A DNA stretch of 64,000 bases from Lonepinella koalarum (GTDB lineage Bacteria > Pseudomonadota > Gammaproteobacteria > Enterobacterales > Pasteurellaceae). This document shows positions 35,689 through 46,900 of the stretch, in pieces (positions within the stretch are counted from its first letter, which is position 1; each line of letters opens with the position of its first letter). The notes below the pieces were generated by a model. It was not told where the DNA came from. It made no database searches and saw only the letters and a list, made by a program, of their open reading frames with translations. The DNA lies in the NCBI RefSeq assembly GCF_004565475.1, contig NZ_SRHX01000002.1:1-64000 (forward strand). The letters run 5' to 3'. The position numbers and the translations under genes were made by a program.

Positions 35689-36483
35689 ATGAATGAAAAT
35701 CAATGGAATATAAGTGAGCAAGGTATCAATGCCCTAAAAGGTTATGAAGCATTGCGAACAAAAGCCTATTTAGATGATGCAGGAAAATGGACGATTGGTT
35801 ACGGTCATACAGGCAAAGTGGGGAATATTCCCGTTAGGCAAGGTATGGAAATCACCGAACAACAAGCAGAAGAATTATTTAAATCTCGTTTACCTGAATT
35901 TGAAAATGCGGTGAGAAATAATGTGAATGTACCGTTATCTCAAAACCAGTATGATGCTTTAGTCAGTCTTGCTTACAATATTGGACCAACTGCTTTCTCT
36001 AATTCAACGCTAGTTAAAAAACTGAATGCGGGGGATATGGACGGTGCCGCCGAGCAATTTATGGCATGGCGGAAAGTAGGAGATAAAGACAATCAAGGCT
36101 TAATCAATCGGCGAAACCGTGAGCGTGAAATGTTTTTAGGCGTAGGCGAAGGGCAAGCACCGAATATTCCTTTACCTACACAATATGACAATCCTTATGA
36201 TTCCCCCGTAAAAAAGGGAAATAATCCGCTTAACAACAACATCTACGCCGCATTCAATCCCCAAGGGAATCAAACGGCACAAAATAACCCTTTTAGTCAT
36301 TACTTCAATCAGCTTAACGGCACACTTGAACCTTTGAGCCAAGAAGTGGAAAACCCTACGCCCAGCAATCGGCAGAAATATCAAAGCCAACTGGCGGCTG
36401 CTTTTGGGGTGACCCCACAAGCCAATAATGGCATGCCTGATTATATCGGGGATTTAGTCAAAAGTATTTATGATCAAGCCTAA
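35689..36483 (+). CDS. Virion-associated T4-type lysozyme (GH24)
   Basis: 264 residues from ATG 35689. Residues 8-150 are a GH24 muramidase: the catalytic glutamate is in LKGYEALRTKAYLDDAGKWTIGYGHTGKVG (Glu of GYEA, and the D..TIGYGHT triad region). QFMAWRKVGDKDNQGLINRRNREREMFL matches the family end. A 110-residue Asn/Gln/Pro-rich C-terminal extension (NPYDSPVKKGNNPLNNN...) is not part of lysozymes and suits attachment to the tail or ejection complex. It would cut peptidoglycan during DNA entry rather than host lysis, which is served by the M15 enzyme. Confidence 0.9.
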   Translation: MNENQWNISEQGINALKGYEALRTKAYLDDAGKWTIGYGHTGKVGNIPVRQGMEITEQQAEELFKSRLPEFENAVRNNVNVPLSQNQYDALVSLAYNIGPTAFSNSTLVKKLNAGDMDGAAEQFMAWRKVGDKDNQGLINRRNREREMFLGVGEGQAPNIPLPTQYDNPYDSPVKKGNNPLNNNIYAAFNPQGNQTAQNNPFSHYFNQLNGTLEPLSQEVENPTPSNRQKYQSQLAAAFGVTPQANNGMPDYIGDLVKSIYDQA

Positions 36484-36527
36484 CCACAAAACCCAATAAC
36501 CCGTCTAAATTACAACAGGAGAACATT

Positions 36528-37532
36528 ATGGCAATCGCTGATATTGGACGAAACATGGCAATGTACGCCCAGCCTACCGAATTTGACCAAAACGCATGGA
36601 AGCAAGCCTTTGATATTGCCAATCAATTCACCGCTACGCAAAATAACCGCACCACGGCAGAAGACAACATGCGGAAACTGGCAGAAAATTACGCTACGCA
36701 AAACGGGCGAGTGAATGCGTTAAATGCACAAAATCAGGATTTGATTAATCAATATGGTTGGAACACCACTACTCGTAACGCCACTCAACAAGCCACTATT
36801 GATAACAGCTTGTCCCAGTTGGGCTTAAACACCCGACAAAACCAACTGGCGTTAAGTGGTCTCAACGACCAAGCCCAGTTAAACCAAGTGCAACAACAAG
36901 CCATTCTTGCGGGGCAAAACCCAGATTATGCGTATCTGCTCAACCCTGAGATTGCTAAACAATTTAGCCCCGCATTAATCGCTCAGCTTTATGGCAATCA
37001 GCAACAGGCTCAAGCAGCACATTATAAAAACTTGGATGCGGAATTGGCGGACGTATATAAAAATTCCTTTGTGGAAAGTTACGATCCGAACACCGGCAAT
37101 AAGATAACCACCTTTGACCCTGAACGATTTAATCAGCACACCAAAGCACTCTATGCAAGACACCCCAATGACGGGGAGTATATTGGTAGTTATTTTTCTC
37201 GTTTTAATGGTTATTTTACTGACCTTAATCCACCCCAAAATGCCGAGCCAATTATTACAGGTTATACGCAACCACCTATTCAGGCTCAAGCACAGCCACA
37301 GCCACAAGCACAGCCAACGGCACAATATGGCAATCTCGCTCAACTTACGCAACATTACGGGGAAAATTTTGGCAATGTGGCGACCCAATGGCAACAAGCC
37401 TTGGGCTTAAATGAACAGCAAGCCATTCAAACACTGGCGACTGCTTTACAAACCCATTCCCCTGAGCAGGTGATGCAGTCGTTGAATCATGTCATTGCGG
37501 ATAGACAGCGAGAAGATGAAGAAAAAAAATAG
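36528..37532 (+). CDS. Ejection (internal virion) protein, Asn/Gln-rich
   Basis: 334 residues, with strong Gln and Asn bias (NQLALSGLNDQAQLNQVQQQAILAG, QPPIQAQAQPQPQAQPTAQ). Predicted helical with disordered segments. Placement between the virion lysozyme and the giant protein, and the composition, match podoviral ejection proteins that leave the virion with DNA. No sequence family recognised. Confidence 0.6.
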   Translation: MAIADIGRNMAMYAQPTEFDQNAWKQAFDIANQFTATQNNRTTAEDNMRKLAENYATQNGRVNALNAQNQDLINQYGWNTTTRNATQQATIDNSLSQLGLNTRQNQLALSGLNDQAQLNQVQQQAILAGQNPDYAYLLNPEIAKQFSPALIAQLYGNQQQAQAAHYKNLDAELADVYKNSFVESYDPNTGNKITTFDPERFNQHTKALYARHPNDGEYIGSYFSRFNGYFTDLNPPQNAEPIITGYTQPPIQAQAQPQPQAQPTAQYGNLAQLTQHYGENFGNVATQWQQALGLNEQQAIQTLATALQTHSPEQVMQSLNHVIADRQREDEEKK

Positions 37533-37634
37533 AACAGGTCAATTACAGCAGATAATTAAAAATAATAGCGCGATAAATTATCCTTATTATCCTTTTGCGT
37601 CTTATTATCCTAGATAAATTTGTTAGCAAAAATA

Positions 37635-37669
37635 AACCCCGAAAGTTAGCCGCTTTCGGGGTTTTTCAT
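37635..37669 (+). terminator. Intrinsic terminator
   Basis: AAACCCCGAAAG-TTAGCCG-CTTTCGGGGTTT plus TT; strong 12-bp stem. Confidence 0.9.
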
Positions 37670-37721
37670 TCCCATTAAAAGTACCTTAACAGAAATGAAC
37701 TCACATACAGAGAAATAAGTG

Positions 37722-37895
37722 ATGACTAATTATAGCAAAACAAAATTAAAAATACAGCTAAAAAAGGGGTTAGAAATGGAAACAAATGCAAGTCCTTTTA
37801 TTCGAGTATCAATTGGTCTGGCGATTATCTTAACGGCATTAAGTATTTTTGCCTTGAGCATTGCACCATTGATAAGTGTTATTCGGTGGTGGTGA
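37722..37895 (+). CDS. Small membrane protein (57 aa)
   Basis: From ATG 37722 (or 37776 in the same frame, 39 aa). A basic N-terminus (MTNYSKTKLKIQLKKGLE) precedes one long hydrophobic stretch (FIRVSIGLAIILTALSIFAL...IAPLISVI) and a short RWW end. Start choice is uncertain. No family. It lies between the terminator and the giant gene; the rest of 37533-37967 shows nothing else. Confidence 0.5.
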   Translation: MTNYSKTKLKIQLKKGLEMETNASPFIRVSIGLAIILTALSIFALSIAPLISVIRWW

Positions 37896-37967
37896 TATGA
37901 AAACGACTGAAAATGGCATTTACCTGAGATTTTAACTGTTTTATTAATTAAGAAATAGGAAGTTTTT

Positions 37968-40900
37968 ATGAGCCAGTCAACCGATGAATTAATCCGTCTT
38001 TTTCAAAATCCAAATAATCCGCCCGCCGTCAATGTGCAACAAGCCTTTGCCGATTTATATGGCGCTCCTAATGCCATGACGGCACAACCTGATACCGCCT
38101 TTGGTCTAGCATCACTTTACGCACCGCCAACCGTGCAGGTTGCACCACAAAACGATATACCACCTAGTGCAGGATTTTGGGGGAATGTGAAAGATGCCGC
38201 TTTGGTTGTGCCTAAATCTGCCACTCGTTTGGTGAGTTCGGTAGGTGGATTAATTGACCCGCAAGGGGCATTACGTCAATGGGGCGATGAAGCTACGCAA
38301 TACTGGCAAAATCTCGAAACCGAAGAAAACCGCTATAACCGTGAGCAAAACGCCCAACGTCTTGCCTTGGATAAACAATTAGGTGGGACGGGTTTTACGG
38401 CGAGTCTGGCCAACTTTTTTGAAAATCCGTTAACCACAGGTGGCGATGTGGCAGAAAGTGTGCTACCTGGAATTGCTGTGGGGATTGGGGCAGCTTACCT
38501 TGCTCCAGCAACAGGCGGGGTAAGTTTAGCAGCTGCCGCACCGATGATTTTAGGTGGTGTTCAAGGGGCAGGCGAAACTCGCAACGAAATCAACGACCAC
38601 ATTATGGCAATGCCACAAGAAGCGTTAGACGCAAGCCCGTTGTATTTGCAATATCTCTTTCAAGGTCACAGCCCTGAATCTGCCCGTGTGGCATTGGCAA
38701 CCAGCTTGAAAGAACATGGTGGCGAAGTGTTGATGAACGGCTTAAGCAGTGCCGCATTGGAACGCCTAGGCGGTTTCTTGCCAGTGGGACGGGCAGGCAG
38801 TGCGTTAAATTCCGCAGGTGGACGATTTGGACGTGAATTTGTCACTGAGACTGCCGATGAAATGGCACAACAAGTGACCACCAATAAAGCCATTAGTGAC
38901 ATAGATAACGCTCATTCGCTCACCGACAATCTCGGTGCGGCTGCCTTTGGCGGTATGTTAGGTGGTGGCTTAGGTGGTGGCGTTGCTTATGGTATGCAAC
39001 GCATGATGAACAGTGGCAAACAAGAAACTAATCAAGATGATGAATTGATTAATTCCCTTGCCGAACCACAAGCCACCCAACCAGCACAGCCAACAGACCA
39101 AACACAAGCCCAAACTGCGGTGCAAAATCCGCCTGTTTCTGCGGTTGCACTCAATGAACAAGCCCTTGAACGGGTATTGGCTAACATTGAAAATGAGAGC
39201 GACCGTGATGATTTATTTGATGAATTAAAAGCGGATATTCAAGACGGCGTAATTGAACAAGTGGCACAGGAAAACACCCGCTACGGCAAATTAGCGGCAG
39301 CCTATTTGGCAGAAGTGGGACACACCGACCATGTCACCGACCAAGCCACGCCAACAGAAAGCCAAACTGCGGTGCAAAATCCGTCAGATTTTTCAGCAAA
39401 ACAAAGTGCAGAGCAAGCCCAAATTATACCTAGAGAATGGGGGTTGATGGGAAAAACCGATGAAGTGGATATTGGCGATAACCAGTATCAACCATTCCAA
39501 TATGAAGTGGTGGAAGCCGATGTACTCACGCCTACGCAAGATAAAGCGGATAATCAATTCCGTGACCGTAACCGAGTGACGAGCCAAACGCAAATTCAAC
39601 GTATGGCAGCCAATCTTGACCCAAGAAAATTGGGCGAAAGCCCGACAATGGATATGGGTGCGCCTTTAGTGGCACAAAATGGCAACACCATTATTGCAGG
39701 CAATGGGCGGTCTATGGCGATTCAACAAGCCTACCAACAAGGCAAAGGGGACAGTTACCGCCAGTATCTTATCAATAATGCGGGGAAATTTGGCATTGAT
39801 ACCGCTCAACTTGCCAATATGAAAAACCCTGTGTTGGTTCGCCGTTTAAGCAATGATGTGGATATTGCACAAACTGCTATTCGCTCCAATGAACAAGGCG
39901 GAATGCAAATGAGCAACCTTGAGCAAGCCAAAGTGGACGCACAACGTTTGCCAAGTTTAGGTATGTTCAATGTGGGTGAAAATGGCGAGCTTAACAATGT
40001 GGCCAATCGTCAATTTATCAACCAGTTTATCGCTAATCAGTCTGAGAATATGCGTAATGCGTTATTAGATGGCCAAGGGCAATTAAGCCAAACGGGCGTA
40101 CAACGTTTACGCAATGCCTTGCTTTACACCGCTTATGGCGACACCGATGTGTTAACTCGTGCGGTAGAAAGCACCGACCAAGGGGCGAAAAACATTCTTA
40201 ATGCGTTAGTAAAAGTCAGTCCCGCCGTGGCACAAGCCAAGCAGAATATGGCAAATGGGCGGTTAGGTGATGTGGATATTTCCGCCGATATTGTGCGTGC
40301 CGTTGAAGTTTATAATCAGCTTAGAAGCCAAGGCAGAAATATTAATGAATACCTTGCTCAGCAAGATTTTGTCAGCGAGTTATCCCCTGAAGCCAAGAGT
40401 GTGTTAACCATCTTTAATGAAAATCACCGCAGTGCAAAACGCATTGGCGAGATTTTAGATACCTATTACAGACAAGCTCAAAACCAAGGCAATATTGACC
40501 AAGGTAATTTATTTGACGACACCCCGTTTGATAAAGTGGGAACGCTAGAACAAGCTAAGGTGGCAGAGCCTGAAACTACGTTATTTTCACGTTCAGAAAT
40601 TAAATCTGGCCAAGAAAATATTGCTCGTGGCTCACAAGCAATGAACATGGTGATTCAACAGCATTCTGATGTGGAAAATGCCATGTTCCGCCAAGGTGTT
40701 GGCTGGATTGATTTTATTTGGGGAACAGTAGGACGCATTCGCCCAAATGGCAAAAGCAAGGGAGCAAAGGGGGTTTCGCATATTATTAATAAGCGTATGC
40801 AAGCTGATAATATGAGCCGTGAGCAAGTGGAAAATTTTCTAACTCAAGAATTGCCTAGTGTTATTAATAATGGGGATATTACAGAACATCGTGTAGAAGA

Positions 40901-43900
40901 ACAATCTGAAAATATTAGAATTGAGCATAATGGAAATGTCGTTCATCTCGTAAAAGAACAAGGAAAAAATGCGTGGTTATTAACCGCATTTGAAAGCCAT
41001 TCGGTGAATCAGGGAACGGGTGTGAGTTCATCTGACCTACGCACTAACAGCCCTACACCTTCTCGTGCTGAAGTGGGAGCGGATGGCATAAATAATATAC
41101 AACAACGCCAACAATCCGTCAACACCCAAGCCACTCAAGACCAACAAACCCTATCACGGATTTTAGGGGAAAAAACCGCAAGCCATATTGAAGTGGTAGA
41201 CAGAAACACTGTTCAACCGCCGAAAGGGGAAACGGCGGAGAGTTTGTTGGATGGCAATGTGGAAGGTTGGTATGACTCAACCACGCAAAAAATCTACATT
41301 TACAGCGACAATATCACTGCTAACAACGTAATGAGCCGTGAAGAACGGTTGGCGTGGGTAGCGTGGCACGAATTGGCACATCGTGGGGTGGATGTAACAT
41401 TAGGGGCAAGATTTGAAGATATTGTGACCCGAATGGGCAAACATCCCGTGGTAGAAAGAATCGCCAAAACCATTCAACAAGAACGGGCGGAATATGGCGA
41501 AGTGCCGTTCACCGTGGCTGTCGAAGAAGCCGTAGCAGAAATCAATGCGGCGGTTGAAACAGGCAATTGGGCGGAACTGGAAAGCCGTTATAACGTGAAA
41601 ATCGGCAGATTATGGAAAGACGGATTCGGTCAATATTTGCGGAAATATGCCAACGTGTTACGCCGAGTGGTCAACGCCATTCTCAAACGAGATCCAAACT
41701 CAATGGCAATGACCACGCAAGAAGTATTTGACGTGTTAGCTGGGATCCGCCAAGGTGGGATTGGAAGCGATACGCAAGGGGAAAGTGGCAGCGGGGAAGT
41801 GCGATATAGTTTAAGTGAAGATCCAAATTCGGACTTTGCAAAAGCGGTTGACGCAGTGGCGAACGGTGAAAATGTTCAAGGTTATGTAAATGTTGGTACA
41901 ACGCCTGATGTGCTTAAGATGATTGGATTACCTGATACAGATGTAACTATTCACGGCTCAACTTTCAAAAAAGTAATGCAAGATAAGCATAATGTTACAC
42001 CTGAAACATTAAAGCAGTTACCAAAACAAATTAATAATCCTGTTGCAGTGATGAAATCTAGCACACAAGAAAATGGTTATGTTGTATTAACAGAATTAAC
42101 TGAAAATGTGAATGGCGTTAATAAACCAGTAGTAGCTGCATTGCACTTAAAACAAACTCAACAAGGTATTGAGTTAATCAATATTGCTAGCGTATATGGT
42201 CGAAATAATTCACAGATCCAACGTGGATTAGAAAATGATTTATTATATTGGAATAAAGAAAAAGGAGCTAAATTTCTAGATAACCTTACGCTTCAATTGC
42301 GATCACCGTTATCTGAAAATAGCTCCCCAAAATGGACTGATTTTGCAGATACCTTTGGGCTTCAATTGCCCGCATATGTATCTCAAAATCAATCCCTTTC
42401 TGAGCGGAATATTAAAACCGAAACCGACTTAAGTCAATACCAATCTGAAAATAAATCTGATTCAGGGGTGAACTCTGCTAGTAAAGTTCACCCTGAACTT
42501 ACAGAAGAAAACTACAACCAAGCCAAAGCAGACGGCAAAACGGAACTGACTTTTGAACAATGGAAACAAGTCCGCACGCCTGAATTTAAACGTTGGTTTG
42601 GAGATTGGGAAAACGATCCTAAAAATGCGAGTAAGGTAATCAATCCGAGAACGGGTGAGCCGTTGGTGGTTTATCGTGGTACACCACAAGATTTGGGCTA
42701 CACTTTCAAATACGGACAATCAGTGTATGGTGGTAATCAAGGTTTTTGGTTTACGCCATTTGAAAGCGTTGCTAAAACTTATGCTTTTGATGATGTTACG
42801 GGTGAAACTGGTGATATTAAAGCGGTATTCATTAAATCAACTAAACCATTAGATGCAAGGGAACTTGGTTTTAGAGCGACAAGTAAGCATTTCTATAACT
42901 TTTTTGCGGATAAATTTGGTTATTCTGAAAGCAATGGGAGTAACAAATTCTTTGATATAACAGATTTACACGCTAAAAATCAGGATTATATCAATTCAAA
43001 TTTAGAGCGAAATGGATATGACGGTTTCACTTTTAATGATAAGTCAGCAAGTGGAGAAGTGTTTATCGTTTTCAATCCTAACCAAATCAAATCCGCCACT
43101 GACAACAACGGTGAATTTAACCCTGATAATGATGATATTCGCTTTAGTCGCAAAGCCCCCCGAAAAGAAAATTACCAACGTGATTTAATGGTGACGCACA
43201 GTCTCAGTGCGGAAAATATAATGCACGCAGATAAAATGGGTGGTTTGCCAATGGCATCGCTTGCCATTTCCAAACAAGGATCCAATATTGATTTTGGTGA
43301 AGTCACTTTAATTGGTGACCGTAACCATATCGATCCGAAAGGTGAAAATAAAGCGAACGTCTTTGGTTCAGATATTTACAGTCCACGTTATCCGCAAGTA
43401 AGTTATAAACTCAATGCGAAAGATCAGCGTGCGTTATATCAACGTTTTGAAGACACTGCGAAATTGTTGAATGATAAAGGATTTGATTGGAACTTCACAG
43501 GAAATTTAGAACAAAAAGGCGTAAGTAATATCTTGGCTGATTCTGCCGAAGTGCAGTATGAATTTTTACAAAGCAAAGGCATTGAGCCAAATATCGTTTA
43601 CGAAGAGAAAGCTCACAATGAATTTGCGGATTATCAATCTGTACAAAAAGCCTTGTCAAATGGTGGTATTGATGCGTTGCGTTCAGATGATTTTCTGCGT
43701 GATTTTGCTAAAGAAAGATTAGCCAAACTAGAAGAAGCACGAGCCAAACAAGGCAATACCACAAGCCCAATTGTGAGAAAAAGCACTGAACGTAAAATCG
43801 CTGAAATGCAAGACATTATTAATATGTCAGCAGAAAATAGAGCCTTTTATTTGAATGGCGATATTAAACGGTTAGTCAAAGGGTTAGACCCAACAACAGA

Positions 43901-46900
43901 TGTGGATTATGGCAGAACAAAGGCGGCTTTAAATGAGCAAATCACCCAACATCATTATCAAAATGCGTTTAATCAATATGTTCAAGATATTGTTGCGCCT
44001 TTAGATATTCGTGAGCAGTTGGAAAATGGCGAAAACCCAAGAACAGGGGAAACTCGCTATGTTGAACACTCATTAGAAAATGTGGTGAAAAAGCTCAAAC
44101 AAAATCTACGTGGTGGCGAAAGTTTTGATTATGGAACAGGTAGCTTGCGTGCGAAAGTAACACCGCAATTTAAATCTGTCCCTGATATTCAAAAGAATAA
44201 AAGTCGCTTAGTAGATAAGGAAACGTCAGAACAAGCCATTGAACAAATGGAAAATGACGTAGCAACATTGGGCGAGCAATTAGGCGTTGGCAATGAGATT
44301 TATAATTTATTGCACAATGCGGTAGATGAAAGTATTGAACAAGCCTTTGTCTATTCTTCAGTGGAAAATACCCCACAAAATCGTCAAGCCGTAGCGGATA
44401 TGTTGGCAAAATTAAAAGCGATGCCAACGGAATATTTCGAGGCCAAAGCCAAAGACGTAACGCAATTTAGCGATTTTCTCGGTGCAGTGGTGCCAGAAAA
44501 CTTGCCAAAAAATGCCTACAACGTATTGGAAAAAGCAGGGTTAAAAATCTATGAGTATGATCCTAATGACACCAATAGCCGTGCGGAAACGGTAAAACAG
44601 GCAACCAATGAGCTAGATGAAAATAGCGGTGGGAATGTGTTGTTTTCACGTCGTCCAAAAACCGAAACCCTAGAGAAATTGCGTGAAAGTGAAAGTATTC
44701 ATATTTCAGGCAAAGAGATTGAAGCAAGTTCGGATATGAAGCAGTATAAACGCAATGCGTTGAATTATGGTAAATCTTTGCGTGGGGTTTATACAAATAA
44801 GGATACAGGCGGAAAAGTTAATTTAACTCGTAGTAGTATTTTGGAAGTATTACATCACGACTTTAAAAATCCTGAACATTTACAAAGTATTGCTGCTATT
44901 CCGCAAATTATTGAGAATGCTGTGTATTTAGATACTTTACCTAATGAAGATAAAGCGAAAAATCCTGAAATTAGAGAGTATGATTATTATGTGGCAGGGT
45001 TAAATATCGGGAAGAAAGATTATACGGTAAGAGCCGTTATTGCGACAGATAGTAATGGTGAGAAATATTATGACCATAAACTTACGCCTATAGAAAAAGG
45101 CGAGTTAATTGCAATAGCTTCACGAATAACAAGTTCGCGGATTGACAATAACTCGCCTAATGACGAGCTATTAGAATTTACCTCTCGCGTATCAACTGCG
45201 GAGAACCCTAATAGCTCGTCTGAAAAAGGCGAACTACTTTCTACTCTAGGGATAACAACTCCAAATTCCGAAAGCAATTCACCTTTCTCTGCCATTGATG
45301 ATAAACGCTTATTGCAAATTTTGCAAGAAGATAATCAGCAAGAAGCAGATAATGCTAACAATGACATTCGCTATTCTCGCCGTCAATCCGCCGCTAACCT
45401 TGCACAAAAGGGGCAAGCGACACAGGAAGCGGGGTGGTTTGATGATGTGCGGGGGCGTAACTTCGCAGGCTTAAGAGAACGTTGGAATACGCTAATTGGC
45501 AAGGTGGACGAGAAAGTAGCTGACCAACTCCGACCGGTGAATGACTGGATTGACGGGTTGAAAGATCATGGATATAGCGAACATGAAATTGAAATGTTAC
45601 GCCATGATTTGTATCTGGCCACAGGCAGACGGGACGCATTAAACAGCGAAATTGAACAGCAATTCTTGAAACCATTAATGGCAAAATTGGTGGCGTTAAG
45701 CAAGAAATACAATAAAGACGAACTGACTATTAAACGGTTGGTGGGGTATTGGGCTTCGACTCGTTATGCCATTGAGAAGAATAATGAAATTCTAGCCCGT
45801 GAGCGTAAAGCCATGCTGGAAGCGAAAGCGGAAAGATCGCTTGCACAAAACGAGTGGGCGAAAGATCCGACCAATCCTGATTTAATTAAAGCAGTGGAAG
45901 ATGCCGACAAAGTCTATCGCAAAGCCAATCGCACATATCGTCGCCGTAAACATGATGTGGAATCTATCGACCCTGATGTGGAATTTAAAATTGGCACGGC
46001 AGGCGGTTGGTCAAATGCTAACGCCAAAATCATTATGGACAATATTGAAAAACATATTTCCAGAGTGGATTTGGAAGAAGCCGTACGGCATTTATATCGC
46101 CTAAATCAACATCGTTTAGTGTTAGATCATGCGTCAGGGCGTTACACCGAAGAGCAATATAGGGAGTTTAAAAAGAACCCCCATTATGTGCCGTTAACGG
46201 GCGATCCGAATGCACAGGAAGACTTTGATGGGATTAGTGGGGCGGGGCAAACTGCGGTGAATATTTCCCGAGATCGTCAATTGAAAGGACGCAAAATGTC
46301 GGAAGCAGAAGACGGCATTGATGCGTCTTGGCGAGCCATTGGCAAAACCACTACTTACTCCGGTTGGGCGGAATTTAAAAATCGCATTGATGACATTTAC
46401 CAAGAAAAACTTGATGAATTGGTACAAATCAATCATTTAGCAGAAAAATCTGCCCGTGAGCAATTGGAAAAAACCTTAGGTTTGAGCAAGAAACGATTAG
46501 GGGGAACGACCCGTTCCAGTGACAATGTGTTGATTCGCAAACAAGGCGGGGAGTATTTTGAATACGGTTTACCGCCCGCAGTAATTCAAGCCATTCAACG
46601 GGAAAATGTGGAGCAATCGAACAGCTTTATGCGTGCAGTTTCCAAGCCGTTGGGCTGGTTTGCCCGTGGGGTGACGCAATGGAATATTACTTTTGCCCCC
46701 GTCAACATGATGCGTGATGTATGGGAGAAATCCGAGTTTATCCGTATTCAAAAAGTCTTTGATAAAAACGGTAATCTGCTTGATAGTCAACAAATGGATA
46801 AAATCGCCCGCACCTTTTTAAACAATGCGGTCAATCCAAGCAAAGGCATTTGGCAAGCCACCAAGCGTTTTGGTTTTAATCAAACATTGCGAGACAGTCA

